From NCBI GenBank assembly GCA_903959905.1, contig CAJBYO010000100.1, positions 1 through 56,204 on the forward strand: a stretch of DNA of 56,204 bases, read 5' to 3'. This document shows positions 24,820-33,935 of this stretch, one piece after another. Position 1 is the stretch's first letter. Every line of letters begins with the position of its first letter. Below the pieces are notes generated by a model, which ran no database searches, had not been told where the DNA came from, and saw only the letters and a program-made list of their open reading frames with translations. The stretch is from an uncultured Bacteroidales bacterium (GTDB lineage Bacteria > Bacteroidota > Bacteroidia > Bacteroidales > FEN-979). Position numbers and translations under genes: made by a program.

Positions 24820-26766
24820 CTAAAGGTAGTAAATCTTCATCCCCGGGCTCACCAGGTTCGATATATGAATGCTCTTAATGATCACCGCCGGGCCTTCGAT
24901 GACAAAAACTGTTGCGCGCTGGTTCTCCTTTGTGTTGTAAATGGCAAACTCCACATATTCGCCGGGATCGGTTTCATCGGCGATGTGGCTTATATGAATC
25001 GGGGTTTTCGTTTCGCCGGGGGTGGCCTGTTTCCTGAATGAAACTGAGAAATATTTATCCTTTGAGTAATACAGCACCACGATTTTGGTTGAAACGGTAT
25101 CAACTTTCTTATCGTCCGGTCCGGGCTGCTTTAACTGTGCGATGGCAAGCAGGGCATCATCCGATTTGTACCCCTGGTTGTACATGATCCGGTAACCGGG
25201 AGCCGGGGTTTGCTTTGCCTTGCTCAGGTAAACACTGTCGTTGTAATATACATACTGTGCCATTCCTGATTTTGCGCCGATATAATAGGTCCACTCAAAA
25301 TTCTGCACAGTGAGTCCGCTGGCCTGTGTTGACGGATTATTCCACAGATCAAAGCCATACATGTTTGAACTCTGGGGGATTTCGGTGAATTTCTCCGACT
25401 TCATCAGTTCATCCATTGCATACAGGCGTGTGCTGGCACGGTCCACATCACGGGTGACATAATAATTTGAAAAATCGGTCAAAAAGCCGCAAAAGACAAA
25501 TGCAACAGATATCAGAAGTGCTGTCAGATGCCTGAAAATGGTGAAGTTTCCGGTGAGGTTGAGTACCAGGGCGGTGATCATGGAGAGAAAAAGAACAACG
25601 CCAAACAGGGAGAAAAATGTGGTTACATAGCCCAGCATGTTCTGTGTGGTGGTGTAAAAAATATATTTGACTGTCAAGGCGAGGGGAATGTGCGGAAAAA
25701 AGGTGAGCAGCAAAGCAACAACAACCCCCAGAATGATGGTGCTCCAAGCAATCCTGGGAATTCTGACAAGAAGATAATAACTCACCCCGAAAACCAGAAT
25801 TCCCTTGACAATCCATTCAACCCGGGCATGTCCCATGAGATAGGGCACGACATTGTGGAACCCCGATAATATTTCCGACTTACTGGCAAAAAGGTTCCGG
25901 GTGGTATCATAAACCGTTAACGGGAAAGCTGTATATGACAACCGCCACAAAACAGTGAAAAATGATTTCATGATGGCTGCACTGTCTGCCATCTTGTTCC
26001 CGTCATATTGGGAAGGATGGGCACGGCTGTAAAGCACATACACAATAATATAACAAACAACGACAATGAAAAAAGGAAGGATCTGCAAAGCAGTGTTCTT
26101 CACCAGTGTCATGCCCCTTGTGCCTGATTTTATGTTGCTATAGATAATCAGCAGACTGGCAAAGCCGAAATAGAGCAGGTAAGCTTCAAAAAACAACACC
26201 CCAACCGAAAAGATCAGGGCTGAAGCCACCAGCATCCATAGCTTTTTCTTCCGCTGGAACCGCATCAGCATGAGGTATGACAGCAAAAGTATGGATAAAG
26301 AAAAACTGAAAAAGAACGGGTAGGTCACAAAAAGGCTCGTATGGCGGGAAACCTGGGCAGTAATCAGGAACAGTAACGCATACAAGGCAGACAGTTCTTT
26401 TGACCCGGTGGATGCAACCATGATCCTGTAGAACAGGTACAATGAAATCATGATAGGAACAACCTGGAAAAGCTTAATAACGAACATATTGTCCCAGATA
26501 AACGGCAAACTCCCGATCGGTAGTGTGAAAAGATACTGAAAGCGTCCGTGAAGTTCTGCCAGGTCCTTTGCATTGGCAAAAACTTTGCCAAAGCGTGTTA
26601 TCAGATAATTGGCCATATCGTCACCACAGGCCAGGCCGGTATTGAACCAGGGGTAAACGGTGATGATCGCAATGACCAGCAAGGCAATGTAATAAAAACC
26701 GGAAGTACCGACCGGGATCTGGTGTTTGAGGACAAACCTGGTTGTCTTTTTTAAATCCATCTGCAT
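24820..26766 (-). CDS. GT-C-like polytopic membrane protein
   Basis: The 648-aa protein has about 11-12 hydrophobic helices in residues 20-435. A GDD motif in the first periplasmic loop (NTGLACGDDMANYLITRF) is typical of GT-C glycosyltransferases. The soluble C-terminus (440-648) is beta-rich (VEFAIYNTKENQRATVFVIE, then IIKSIHISNLVSPG) and may be a divergent version of the jelly-roll-like module of its neighbours, but the shared motifs are weak. The first ATG and a second ATG two codons later are equally possible. It lies 65 nt downstream of the MBOAT gene on the same strand. No donor or acceptor can be deduced. Confidence 0.68.
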   Translation of the reverse strand: MQMDLKKTTRFVLKHQIPVGTSGFYYIALLVIAIITVYPWFNTGLACGDDMANYLITRFGKVFANAKDLAELHGRFQYLFTLPIGSLPFIWDNMFVIKLFQVVPIMISLYLFYRIMVASTGSKELSALYALLFLITAQVSRHTSLFVTYPFFFSFSLSILLLSYLMLMRFQRKKKLWMLVASALIFSVGVLFFEAYLLYFGFASLLIIYSNIKSGTRGMTLVKNTALQILPFFIVVVCYIIVYVLYSRAHPSQYDGNKMADSAAIMKSFFTVLWRLSYTAFPLTVYDTTRNLFASKSEILSGFHNVVPYLMGHARVEWIVKGILVFGVSYYLLVRIPRIAWSTIILGVVVALLLTFFPHIPLALTVKYIFYTTTQNMLGYVTTFFSLFGVVLFLSMITALVLNLTGNFTIFRHLTALLISVAFVFCGFLTDFSNYYVTRDVDRASTRLYAMDELMKSEKFTEIPQSSNMYGFDLWNNPSTQASGLTVQNFEWTYYIGAKSGMAQYVYYNDSVYLSKAKQTPAPGYRIMYNQGYKSDDALLAIAQLKQPGPDDKKVDTVSTKIVVLYYSKDKYFSVSFRKQATPGETKTPIHISHIADETDPGEYVEFAIYNTKENQRATVFVIEGPAVIIKSIHISNLVSPGMKIYYL

Positions 26767-26830
26767 CCTGTTTTAATTTCCTGAGTTCTGCGTTAAAGAG
26801 GCGATTCTGTTATCAATTTTCCTGATCGGT

Positions 26831-28288
26831 TCAAAACCTGAAATAAATGAACGGGCTGAATCCCGACGAGGAGATGGTCGCCTCACTCAGGATAAATAAA
26901 AGAATGGCAATGATGGAAAATGTGATGATCTGTGCGTTCCCCGGGTTGAAATAGAGTTTTTCAATCCAGGATTCAACTTTTTTAAACCCGCCCCAGAAGG
27001 AGAAGACAATCGCAATCACGAGCATGGTCCAGAATTTCGGGTTGAGCCAGACGGTGTTTTCGGCACCATGGCAGTCGAACAGCCTGCGAATTAAAAACCA
27101 GGCTTCATCCACTGTTTGCGCCCGGAAGATCAGCCATCCGATCATCAGGATCAGGAAGGTGAGCGCAATGGAGGGGACCTTGCCGGCTTTCTTCAGGTAT
27201 TTAATCAGGATTAACCTGTCAACGATGAGGAAAAATCCCATATAGGCACCCCAGATGACGAAGGTCCAGGCTGCCCCGTGCCAGAAACCGCATAACAGGA
27301 AAGTGACGGTGGTGGCGATCAGGTAGATCACCTTGTCGGCGCGTATCCCGGCATAGCGCTCTTCGGGGAGTTTGCGCGAAGTGGCATATGCCAGCGGCAA
27401 AAAGATATAGTCGCGGAACCAGAATGACAGTGTCATGTGCCAGCGCCGCCAGAATTCGGTGATGTTTTGGGAAACGTACGGGGAATTGAAATTCTCCGGC
27501 AACCTGAACCCCAGCATCCGTGCAAGACCAATGGCCATGTCGGAATAGCCGGAGAAGTCAAAATATATCTGGAATGTATAGGCAATGGCTCCGATCCAGG
27601 CCATCCCGGTTGACAATCCTGCGGCAGGAAGGGCGAAAATCTCGTTGACGGTAACCCCCAGCACATCGGCGATCAGCACTTTCTTGGCCAGGCCGATGAT
27701 GAAGCGGTAAAAGCCGGTAAGACGGTAATCGGTGGTTTCCTGCGCCGAACGGTCGGTGATTTGGGCAGAAATCTGCCCGGGCCTTACAATCGGCCCCGAG
27801 AGCAATTGCGGGAACATGAAGATATACAGCGCATAATCCTGCAGCTTTTGAAATACCGGGTGCTGTTTCTTATACACATCCAGGGTGTACGAAAGTTTTT
27901 GAAAGGTGATGAAGGAAATACCCACCGGCAGGGCGATCTTTGTCCAGGCTGCCGGTTTTGATCCGAACCAGCCCAGCATGACCTCAAACTGGTCGACAAA
28001 GAAATTCATGTACTTGAAATAGAGCAGCAGCGCCAGGTTCAAGGCCACTGAGAGCCAGAAGAGCGTTCTGCGTGCCGACCCCTCCTTCCCGTTCATCTGC
28101 CTGATCACCATAAAATCAACCAGCACCGACCCCATCACGAAGAAGACAAATTTCGGGGCGCCCCATGCATAGAAAAGAACGCTGGCTATGAGCAGGAACC
28201 AGTTCTTGTAACTCCGGTCGATCAGGAAATAGACGATCAGGAGGAACGGCAGGAAATAGAGTAAAAACAAACTGCTGCTGAATATCAT
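26831..28288 (-). CDS. MBOAT O-acyltransferase (AlgI-like)
   Basis: The 485-aa polytopic protein has the AlgI/DltB-type MBOAT layout with a central region NITEFWRRWHMTLSFWFRDY and the catalytic-His stretch LLCGFWHGAAWTFVIWGAYM (about 320-345). Such proteins carry an acyl group, usually acetyl, across the inner membrane for periplasmic transfer to a polysaccharide. It overlaps the AlgJ-like gene 28285-29592 by 4 nt (ATGA), so the two form a coupled membrane-acyl-carrier and periplasmic-transferase pair. A second AlgX-like gene lies at 21088-22551. The acylated glycan is presumably made by the surrounding GT-C enzymes. Confidence 0.9.
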   Translation of the reverse strand: MIFSSSLFLLYFLPFLLIVYFLIDRSYKNWFLLIASVLFYAWGAPKFVFFVMGSVLVDFMVIRQMNGKEGSARRTLFWLSVALNLALLLYFKYMNFFVDQFEVMLGWFGSKPAAWTKIALPVGISFITFQKLSYTLDVYKKQHPVFQKLQDYALYIFMFPQLLSGPIVRPGQISAQITDRSAQETTDYRLTGFYRFIIGLAKKVLIADVLGVTVNEIFALPAAGLSTGMAWIGAIAYTFQIYFDFSGYSDMAIGLARMLGFRLPENFNSPYVSQNITEFWRRWHMTLSFWFRDYIFLPLAYATSRKLPEERYAGIRADKVIYLIATTVTFLLCGFWHGAAWTFVIWGAYMGFFLIVDRLILIKYLKKAGKVPSIALTFLILMIGWLIFRAQTVDEAWFLIRRLFDCHGAENTVWLNPKFWTMLVIAIVFSFWGGFKKVESWIEKLYFNPGNAQIITFSIIAILLFILSEATISSSGFSPFIYFRF

Positions 28289-29592
28289 CGTTTCTTGAAT
28301 TTTGAGATTCTAAGTAAATCGCGGTTATACATGTAGGTGGCTTCGTTGCGGATCACGGCATCAACCGGGATATTCTGCTCCTTTGCCTTGTCCTGCATCT
28401 GCCCGATCCAGGTCTGGTTTGCCCTGAAAACGCCTTCAATGCGTTTAACCGGCGTCATCCCGGGATAATAGAACTCGTAGGCACGGTCAACAAACCCGAA
28501 TCCAAGGTTGCCATATCCCCCGTTGGTTTGCATGAGGATCACCACCTCGTGTTTGTTAATGGCGCTGTCGAGATTGATCTGGGCGGTGTTGGTGGGCCTT
28601 GTGTTTTGTTCGGGGTACACCTCTTTGTCATAGTACCACATATCCTCCCGGGCAAAGGTGTTTTTGATGATTCCGTTGTAATGCCAGTACCAGTAAAAGC
28701 TATCGCTGACAAATAAAACAGCAGGTTTGGGCACGACGCTGTCGTATACATGATGAAACACCGGGTAGGTCATCTCCGGCACCGGGATCTTCCAGATTAG
28801 GTTGAGCACCCGGTCCATGTCGTCGTCCTCTTTGCGGGCTTCATTTTCGGTTACAAGACTGTCAACCACCATATGTGGCAGTTTGCGGTTCATTTTTACC
28901 TCGAGATACCTGATGAGTGAATCGGCGCAGATCCATGCTCCGTAACAGCTCCAGTGAATGCCCGTTTTCGGGTAGAGGTTTCGTTTTGAGGTATCCCGCA
29001 GCTGCATGAGATAACTGTTGAAATCAATCAGGTCAACGTCGCTTTTTTTCAGCTGCTCAACATAGTAGGAATAATTCGTGGGGCCTTTTTCAGTACCGGC
29101 GAACCTGTCGGGAATGCTTTCGGGGTAATAAAACGCTTTGCCCGGCGCCATGATGACCAGCAGCCGGATGCCTTTTTTGTTCCAGAAATAGTCTTTCAGG
29201 TATTTTACCCGTGCAACTTTATCGTCAATGTAGGGCTTTCCAACGAAATCCCTGCCGGTGTATGCATCAATATGGGAATCTGCCTGCAGGCAGTTGTTGT
29301 TGCCGATGATGATCTTGGCGGCATGCGGAATGGAGAACAGGGAAAAATCGCATTGGTTGAACAACCGGGTGAAGTCGTCATGAAAGCCGATGGTCCGTTC
29401 CAGGTGCGGGGTCATTTTGGACTGGTATTCACCTGATTTAAAGGACAACAGGCTGAATTCCGGCCGGAGGCTGGGTTCAAAATAGCCTTCCAGTCCTTTG
29501 GTTTTGACAATATCCAGCGTTTTCTGCACGGCAGGAACAGCCAGTACCATCACGATCAGAAAAAGGATTGTGCTTTTTATCCACGCCATCAA
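28285..29592 (-). CDS. AlgX/AlgJ-like SGNH O-acyltransferase, second copy
   Basis: The 435-aa protein has one N-terminal membrane segment (about 8-24) followed by a periplasmic SGNH-like domain. The Ser block is LFVSDSFYWYWHY, the His block TGIHWSCYG, and an upstream region LLVIMAPGKAFYYPESIP is shared with the copy at 21088-22551. As there, the Asp of the AlgX/AlgJ DxHW motif is replaced by Gly (GIHW). It overlaps the MBOAT gene by 4 nt, strong evidence that the two work together. Two paralogues with one MBOAT suggest two acceptor positions or two acceptors. Confidence 0.85.
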   Translation of the reverse strand: MMAWIKSTILFLIVMVLAVPAVQKTLDIVKTKGLEGYFEPSLRPEFSLLSFKSGEYQSKMTPHLERTIGFHDDFTRLFNQCDFSLFSIPHAAKIIIGNNNCLQADSHIDAYTGRDFVGKPYIDDKVARVKYLKDYFWNKKGIRLLVIMAPGKAFYYPESIPDRFAGTEKGPTNYSYYVEQLKKSDVDLIDFNSYLMQLRDTSKRNLYPKTGIHWSCYGAWICADSLIRYLEVKMNRKLPHMVVDSLVTENEARKEDDDMDRVLNLIWKIPVPEMTYPVFHHVYDSVVPKPAVLFVSDSFYWYWHYNGIIKNTFAREDMWYYDKEVYPEQNTRPTNTAQINLDSAINKHEVVILMQTNGGYGNLGFGFVDRAYEFYYPGMTPVKRIEGVFRANQTWIGQMQDKAKEQNIPVDAVIRNEATYMYNRDLLRISKFKKR

Positions 29593-29683
29593 ACCACCAT
29601 TTATGCTTACTCAGTACCCCGGAATAAATGAACCGGCAAAGTTAACAGAATTTGCCTCACCGTGTTGGCTGGCGGGTTCTGTT

Positions 29684-31546
29684 TTATTCCCTGGATTCAA
29701 ACCGTGTGATCTCAAAATCATCGACCAGGAGTCCGGGGCCGCCGCGATACCAGAAGTAAACCTGCAGGGTGTTGTTCTTATCCTCAAAAAAAGGTGTGAT
29801 ATAATCCATGGTCACCTTGTTCCACAATCCCGGCTTCAGGGTTTGTTTTTCCAATTCAAGCATGCGGTATTTGTAGGCAGTTCCTTTCTGGTTGCAGGTC
29901 ATCACCAGTCCGCAGAGAACCTCTTCTGGTTTCCCGTTGAAATATATCATAGCGCTGGCCCTGGCCCAGGTAAAATCTTTGGTTGAAAAATCCTTGTATG
30001 GCATGTTGATACCGGGGGAGAACTCCAGTTTACTGCTCATCCGCAGGGAACATTTGCCGGAATAGGCGGTATCACAACATAAATTGCCGGGATCTGCCTG
30101 CCCTGTGGTATCAAAATTGTAGGAGGCGACCACTTTTGCATTATAACCTTCCGCATTGGTTAAAAACTCCCGTTCATCAATTTTTGTTGTCGGTTCAAGG
30201 AGGAGCAGGTCGGTAAAAGTAGCTTTGGTCTTCCCGAACACCGACCAGTAATAGGTTTTGGTCATCTGCATCGGATCAAGCACCAGGTGCATGTATTGCC
30301 ATGTCTGGAAAAGGTTCAGGACAACGAAAAGACATAATACCAGAAGTTTTGGCCATTTGATGATGGCGGACCGGCCGGATAACCATTGAATAAATGCTCC
30401 CAGCGGCAAGGCAAGCAGCAGGTATGACTCCATCATGGCACGCTGGCCGAAACTGCCGCCGTACCACCAGGTTGGCCAGCTGGCAACCAGCAACAGGTGA
30501 GCGATAAAAAAGACGAACACGGCCAGGAATATTTTCCGGTACCTGGCGGCCAGCGGCCAGAAACCCAGGAGGGCAAATACCATCAGCGGGGTGTACACCA
30601 GCCATCCTTTTTTGTAGGAGAAGAGCACGTTCATGAGGTACGGGGCGATCCACTCCAGTTTTTCTCCCTTTTCATAGCTGTAATAAAGCCAAACCCCTGA
30701 ATGTATCTTCCAGTAGATGAGCTGAATACTGACAAGTAGCATCAAGCCGGCGATCATCACCATCACCTGCGGCCATTGCCTTGCAAGCAATGATATTTTG
30801 CTTTTTAATTCATCTCCTCCCCACACTCCCCAGAGCAAAGGAACAAGCACAATAATAATGGCCGTTGGCCGGATGAGGATCGCCAGTCCGCAGAGCAGCC
30901 CCAGCGGGATGGCATATTTCCAGCGGGGGTCATCATGCCACCGGATGGTGAGCCACACAATCAGCGCAAAAACAGTAAACAGGTAGTTATGGGGCATGGC
31001 ACCGTCAAAGGCTGTCAGTTGAAAATAGTTGGTGCCGGCCACGATGAAAATCATGGTCCAGGCGGTTACGCCATCGCTAAAAAAATGGAGCAGGATCTTC
31101 CGGAGGAACCATATCCCGGCAACGGTATAAAACAATCCTCCGAGGGCAATGCACAGCTGGTATGGCAGAGTGAAACCGTCAGGCGAATAGCCGAACAGGT
31201 GGGCAAGCACCTGTCCCATGAAATAAAAGGGCCAGTACATGATCGCCATGCCCACCGGGTACTTCATCACGTAATCGCCTCCGGGACTCAGGTATGCCTG
31301 GTAAAACCCGATGGTAGGTTGATAGGTGTCGAGGATCTCCTTAACCCAGGCAAAATTCCTGATGCCAAGGTCATGATGAATAAAGGTGGCGGGGATGTAG
31401 AGGTAGTAACCAAAAACATCCCAGCTGATGATGGAGAAAATGTCGTGGGTGTCGAACCGGGGAAGAAGCAGCCGGTTAAGGATGATGACCAGTGACAGTA
31501 TACAAAAAACAAAAAAGGAGATTTTCTGCCGGATGCTGTATTTCAT
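29684..31546 (-). CDS. GT-C-type glycosyltransferase with C-terminal jelly-roll-like module
   Basis: The 620-aa protein has about ten membrane helices. The first loop (SWDVFGYYLYIPATFIHHD, about 42-60) and later GLAILIRPTAI and YGGSFGQRAMMESYLLLALP are paralogous to the protein at 31753-33561. The fold is that of ArnT/PMT-type GT-C enzymes that use lipid-phosphate sugars at the periplasmic face. The C-terminal 150 residues form the shared soluble module: YSGKCSLRMSSKLEFSPGIN, WARASAMIYFNG, LKPGLWNKVTMDYITPFF, VYFWYRGGPGLLVDDFEI. The last stretch is nearly the same as in the 213-aa protein (YFWYRGAGEMLVDDIEI). A -7 box lies at 31569-31576. Confidence 0.78.
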   Translation of the reverse strand: MKYSIRQKISFFVFCILSLVIILNRLLLPRFDTHDIFSIISWDVFGYYLYIPATFIHHDLGIRNFAWVKEILDTYQPTIGFYQAYLSPGGDYVMKYPVGMAIMYWPFYFMGQVLAHLFGYSPDGFTLPYQLCIALGGLFYTVAGIWFLRKILLHFFSDGVTAWTMIFIVAGTNYFQLTAFDGAMPHNYLFTVFALIVWLTIRWHDDPRWKYAIPLGLLCGLAILIRPTAIIIVLVPLLWGVWGGDELKSKISLLARQWPQVMVMIAGLMLLVSIQLIYWKIHSGVWLYYSYEKGEKLEWIAPYLMNVLFSYKKGWLVYTPLMVFALLGFWPLAARYRKIFLAVFVFFIAHLLLVASWPTWWYGGSFGQRAMMESYLLLALPLGAFIQWLSGRSAIIKWPKLLVLCLFVVLNLFQTWQYMHLVLDPMQMTKTYYWSVFGKTKATFTDLLLLEPTTKIDEREFLTNAEGYNAKVVASYNFDTTGQADPGNLCCDTAYSGKCSLRMSSKLEFSPGINMPYKDFSTKDFTWARASAMIYFNGKPEEVLCGLVMTCNQKGTAYKYRMLELEKQTLKPGLWNKVTMDYITPFFEDKNNTLQVYFWYRGGPGLLVDDFEITRFESRE

Positions 31547-31568
31547 TCCTGACTGGTATTTGTTTGTG

Positions 31569-31576
31569 CAAAACTA
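31569..31576 (-). promoter_or_regulatory. -7 promoter box (TAGTTTTG) of the GT-C gene
   Basis: TAnnTTTG match on the minus strand, 22 nt upstream of the ATG at 31546. Confidence 0.5.
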
Positions 31577-31598
31577 ATTCAATTTTCGGGCATAAAAA

Positions 31599-31715
31599 AC
31601 CACTAAGGCACGGAGGACACTAAGAAACACTAAGGTAAATAAAATGTCCTGTTGCCCAGGAACAACATTATAACTTATTCTAAGTGTTTCTTAGTGTCCT
31701 TCGTGCCTTAGTGGT
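31599..31715. repeat. Inverted-repeat element, CCACTAAGGCACGGAGG family, copy 2
   Basis: The left arm 31599-31635 is identical over most of its length to the left arm of copy 1. The right arm ends CTTCGTGCCTTAGTGGTT. The centre (about 45 nt) differs from that of copy 1, so only the arms are conserved. Confidence 0.92.
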
Positions 31716-31752
31716 TGTTTTTTCTATAGTCCCTCCCCAATGAGTCTATTTG

Positions 31753-33561
31753 TCAGTTCCACTTGTACTTATATTGTATCTTCAAATCTTCAACGTAAAA
31801 CAACGACCGCAAAGGATTCCGAACAAAAACACTCACCACCAAACTCGAATCATTCACATCCGGAATGATAAACCTCTTGCTGATTTTTGACCACGTCAGG
31901 GGGCTTTGCAGCAGACTGTCAACCGGCTGTTCCTCACCAAAAAGCACCTCATTTCCATGGCTGAGGGTGTAACCCAGAACAGCACCTGTTGCCAGTGCTC
32001 CCGGTTTCAGCACCCAAACATCCACATCCATCATTTTCGGCCACGGATAGCCAAAATCATTCAACCGGGCGGTGTACAATGGCGTAATGCCGCCGGTGGT
32101 GTTAGCCGCAATGCTGTATTGACCCGATCGGGTGAAAACCGTGGATGGGTGCGGAACCGGGGAAAGGGCAAGATTTTCAAAATCATTTTCATAGGATTTC
32201 ATTTGATGCACCGGTGAGATGATCCCTGCCCGTTCAACGGTGCGCAGATAGTGGTCCCAATCCCAGGTGGAACCGTAATAACACCTGTCAAACCTGTAAA
32301 GGCTGATGGTATAGCGAAGGTTGAAATAGGTAAGTAGAAAAACAGCAAACAACAGGATGGTTGTCACCAGGAATTTACGCGTTCTGAAAACCTTCTCTGT
32401 GACATAGCCGAAAGGCAGCGCCAGCACGGTATAATACTCAATAAATGACCGCTGCCCCAGGCTGCAGCCGAAGTACCACATTTTCCAGGAGGCGCAGATT
32501 ACGGTCACAGCCAGGAAGATCGCTGCAATGGACCAGCCGTTTGCTTTCTTCTTTATGATCATGATCACAAGTCCGGCAAGAAATAGGATCACGAGGGGTG
32601 AATAGGCAATCAGCCCGTTCACCGGTGAAAACAGCACGCCGGCTACCTGCGGAGTGCGCCAGTTGTCAAATCCTTCACCGGTGTATGAAAAATGGAGCCA
32701 GTGGCCGGAGAGGTATTTCCAATAGACCATCTGTGGTATAAAAATGAGCAAAAGAATCGCCAGAAAACTCAGAAAATATGCAGGTTTCAGCAAATTCCTG
32801 AATCTGGTGAGCCATGTTGATGCTGTTTCTGCATCCAGGGTAAAGAACAGCAACCCGATCAAAATGTTGGTAGGGCGGATCAGGATGGCGAGTGAAAAGA
32901 TTATACAGAGAACGATGAAAAATGAATAACGCCGGGTATCAATGTACCTTTTGAGCGAATAAAGGAATACGGCGAACAGGAAAAATGAGTAAACATGGCT
33001 CATCATTCCGTCAATCAGCGCATAATAAAAGAGGTTTGTGCCCAGGAAAATGAAAGTAACAACGAAATAACTGATGAACGGGGTAAAATAATGGTCAAGG
33101 AACTTCTTCAGGAACCACAGTCCCAGGATGAGATAGACCACGGCGGCCAGGGCCATCATCCGGATATAAAGGAGGGAGAATCCATATTCGCTGTCGTATC
33201 CGGCAACCCGCGAAATCAGTCCGGCTGTGATGAAGAATGGGGATGCTAGTATTGCCACCCCGCAGGTGTACTTCGTCTCAATTTTATTCTTCTGCTGATC
33301 AATGCTGAGTCCTCCGCCCGTTTGCTGGTCAAGGTCGGCCGGTATTTTCCGGGCATCAAAATGGTAAAAAAAGGTGGCCGGGAGATAAATGTAATACCCT
33401 GCCCGGTCGCCCCAAAGTTCGTAGCGGTCGTTGAACTTCACCGAGTCTTTGTGGAAGAACCAGGTAAGCCCGAGAGACAGGCAAAAAATCAGGTAAAAGA
33501 ACCAGTTTCCTTTGGTGAAGCGCGTTTTCAATGGAATCAAATAATTTTTTATTTTAAACAA
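31753..33561 (-). CDS. GT-C-type glycosyltransferase, paralogue, with beta-rich C-terminal module
   Basis: The 602-aa protein has about ten membrane helices and shares with the 29684-31546 protein the first-loop motif (GDRAGYYIYLPATFFYHFD), the stretch TKYTCGVAILASPFF and LAILIRPTNILIGLLFF. These mark it as a paralogue in the same GT-C group. The C-terminal 150 residues (about 450-602) show a more divergent copy of the shared module: DFENLALSP, TRSGQYSIAANTTGG, SPLTWSKISKRFIIPD, SLFYVEDLKIQ. It lies between an inverted-repeat element and the 120-nt structured element. Substrates are unknown. Confidence 0.75.
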   Translation of the reverse strand: MFKIKNYLIPLKTRFTKGNWFFYLIFCLSLGLTWFFHKDSVKFNDRYELWGDRAGYYIYLPATFFYHFDARKIPADLDQQTGGGLSIDQQKNKIETKYTCGVAILASPFFITAGLISRVAGYDSEYGFSLLYIRMMALAAVVYLILGLWFLKKFLDHYFTPFISYFVVTFIFLGTNLFYYALIDGMMSHVYSFFLFAVFLYSLKRYIDTRRYSFFIVLCIIFSLAILIRPTNILIGLLFFTLDAETASTWLTRFRNLLKPAYFLSFLAILLLIFIPQMVYWKYLSGHWLHFSYTGEGFDNWRTPQVAGVLFSPVNGLIAYSPLVILFLAGLVIMIIKKKANGWSIAAIFLAVTVICASWKMWYFGCSLGQRSFIEYYTVLALPFGYVTEKVFRTRKFLVTTILLFAVFLLTYFNLRYTISLYRFDRCYYGSTWDWDHYLRTVERAGIISPVHQMKSYENDFENLALSPVPHPSTVFTRSGQYSIAANTTGGITPLYTARLNDFGYPWPKMMDVDVWVLKPGALATGAVLGYTLSHGNEVLFGEEQPVDSLLQSPLTWSKISKRFIIPDVNDSSLVVSVFVRNPLRSLFYVEDLKIQYKYKWN

Positions 33562-33610
33562 ATCCTTGGTGCCACATCGTAATCTCTGTGCCGCGATTGA
33601 ATGCTTTTTT

Positions 33611-33935
33611 AACCACTAAGGTACGGAGGACACTGAGGAACACTAAGAACTACGTATTAAATTTACAGTTTAAGCGTCTGTTTTAATGTCACATTTCAAA
33701 TACAATCACCTTTAATTCCGTTTCCGGGGTTGTGCCGGAGGCACATAATATGGGTAGGAATCAGGTGTTGTATCGGATATATCGTCCCGTCCGGGACGAA
33801 ATAATGCTGCTCTGCCTGTTTTTCTACCCATATTTAATCCCTAACGGGATTTTGAAACACATCTTTGCATATCCCATAATCCCTGGATTAAATTTTTCCT
33901 TAGTGTTCCTCAGTGCTCTCAGTGCCTTAGTGGTT
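33611..33935. repeat. Inverted-repeat element, copy 3, split by another element
   Basis: The arms 33611-33647 (AACCACTAAGGTACGGAGGA...) and 33899-33935 (...AGTGCCTTAGTGGTT) match the CCACTAAGG family. The centre is 251 nt instead of 45-81 and contains the 120-nt structured element at 33732-33851. The right arm overlaps the 3' end of the 213-aa gene and provides its last codons and TAA stop. Confidence 0.88.
33732..33851 (+). repeat. 120-nt structured repeat element, copy A
   Basis: The element contains hairpin GTGCC-GGA-GGCAC (33732-33744); a closing helix AATATGGGTAG (33747-33757) with CTACCCATATT (33824-33834); within it hairpin TCGTCCCG-TC-CGGGACGA (33782-33799); and after it hairpin AATCCC-TAAC-GGGATT (33836-33851). 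A second copy of exactly the same length and plan lies at 46304-46423. Orientation is arbitrary. Confidence 0.85.

Noticed and set aside
33732..33851. Open frames across the 120-nt element and the inverted repeats taken as small proteins
   Set aside because: They arise because the hairpin elements happen to lack stops. The two copies do not conserve one reading frame while they do conserve stems.
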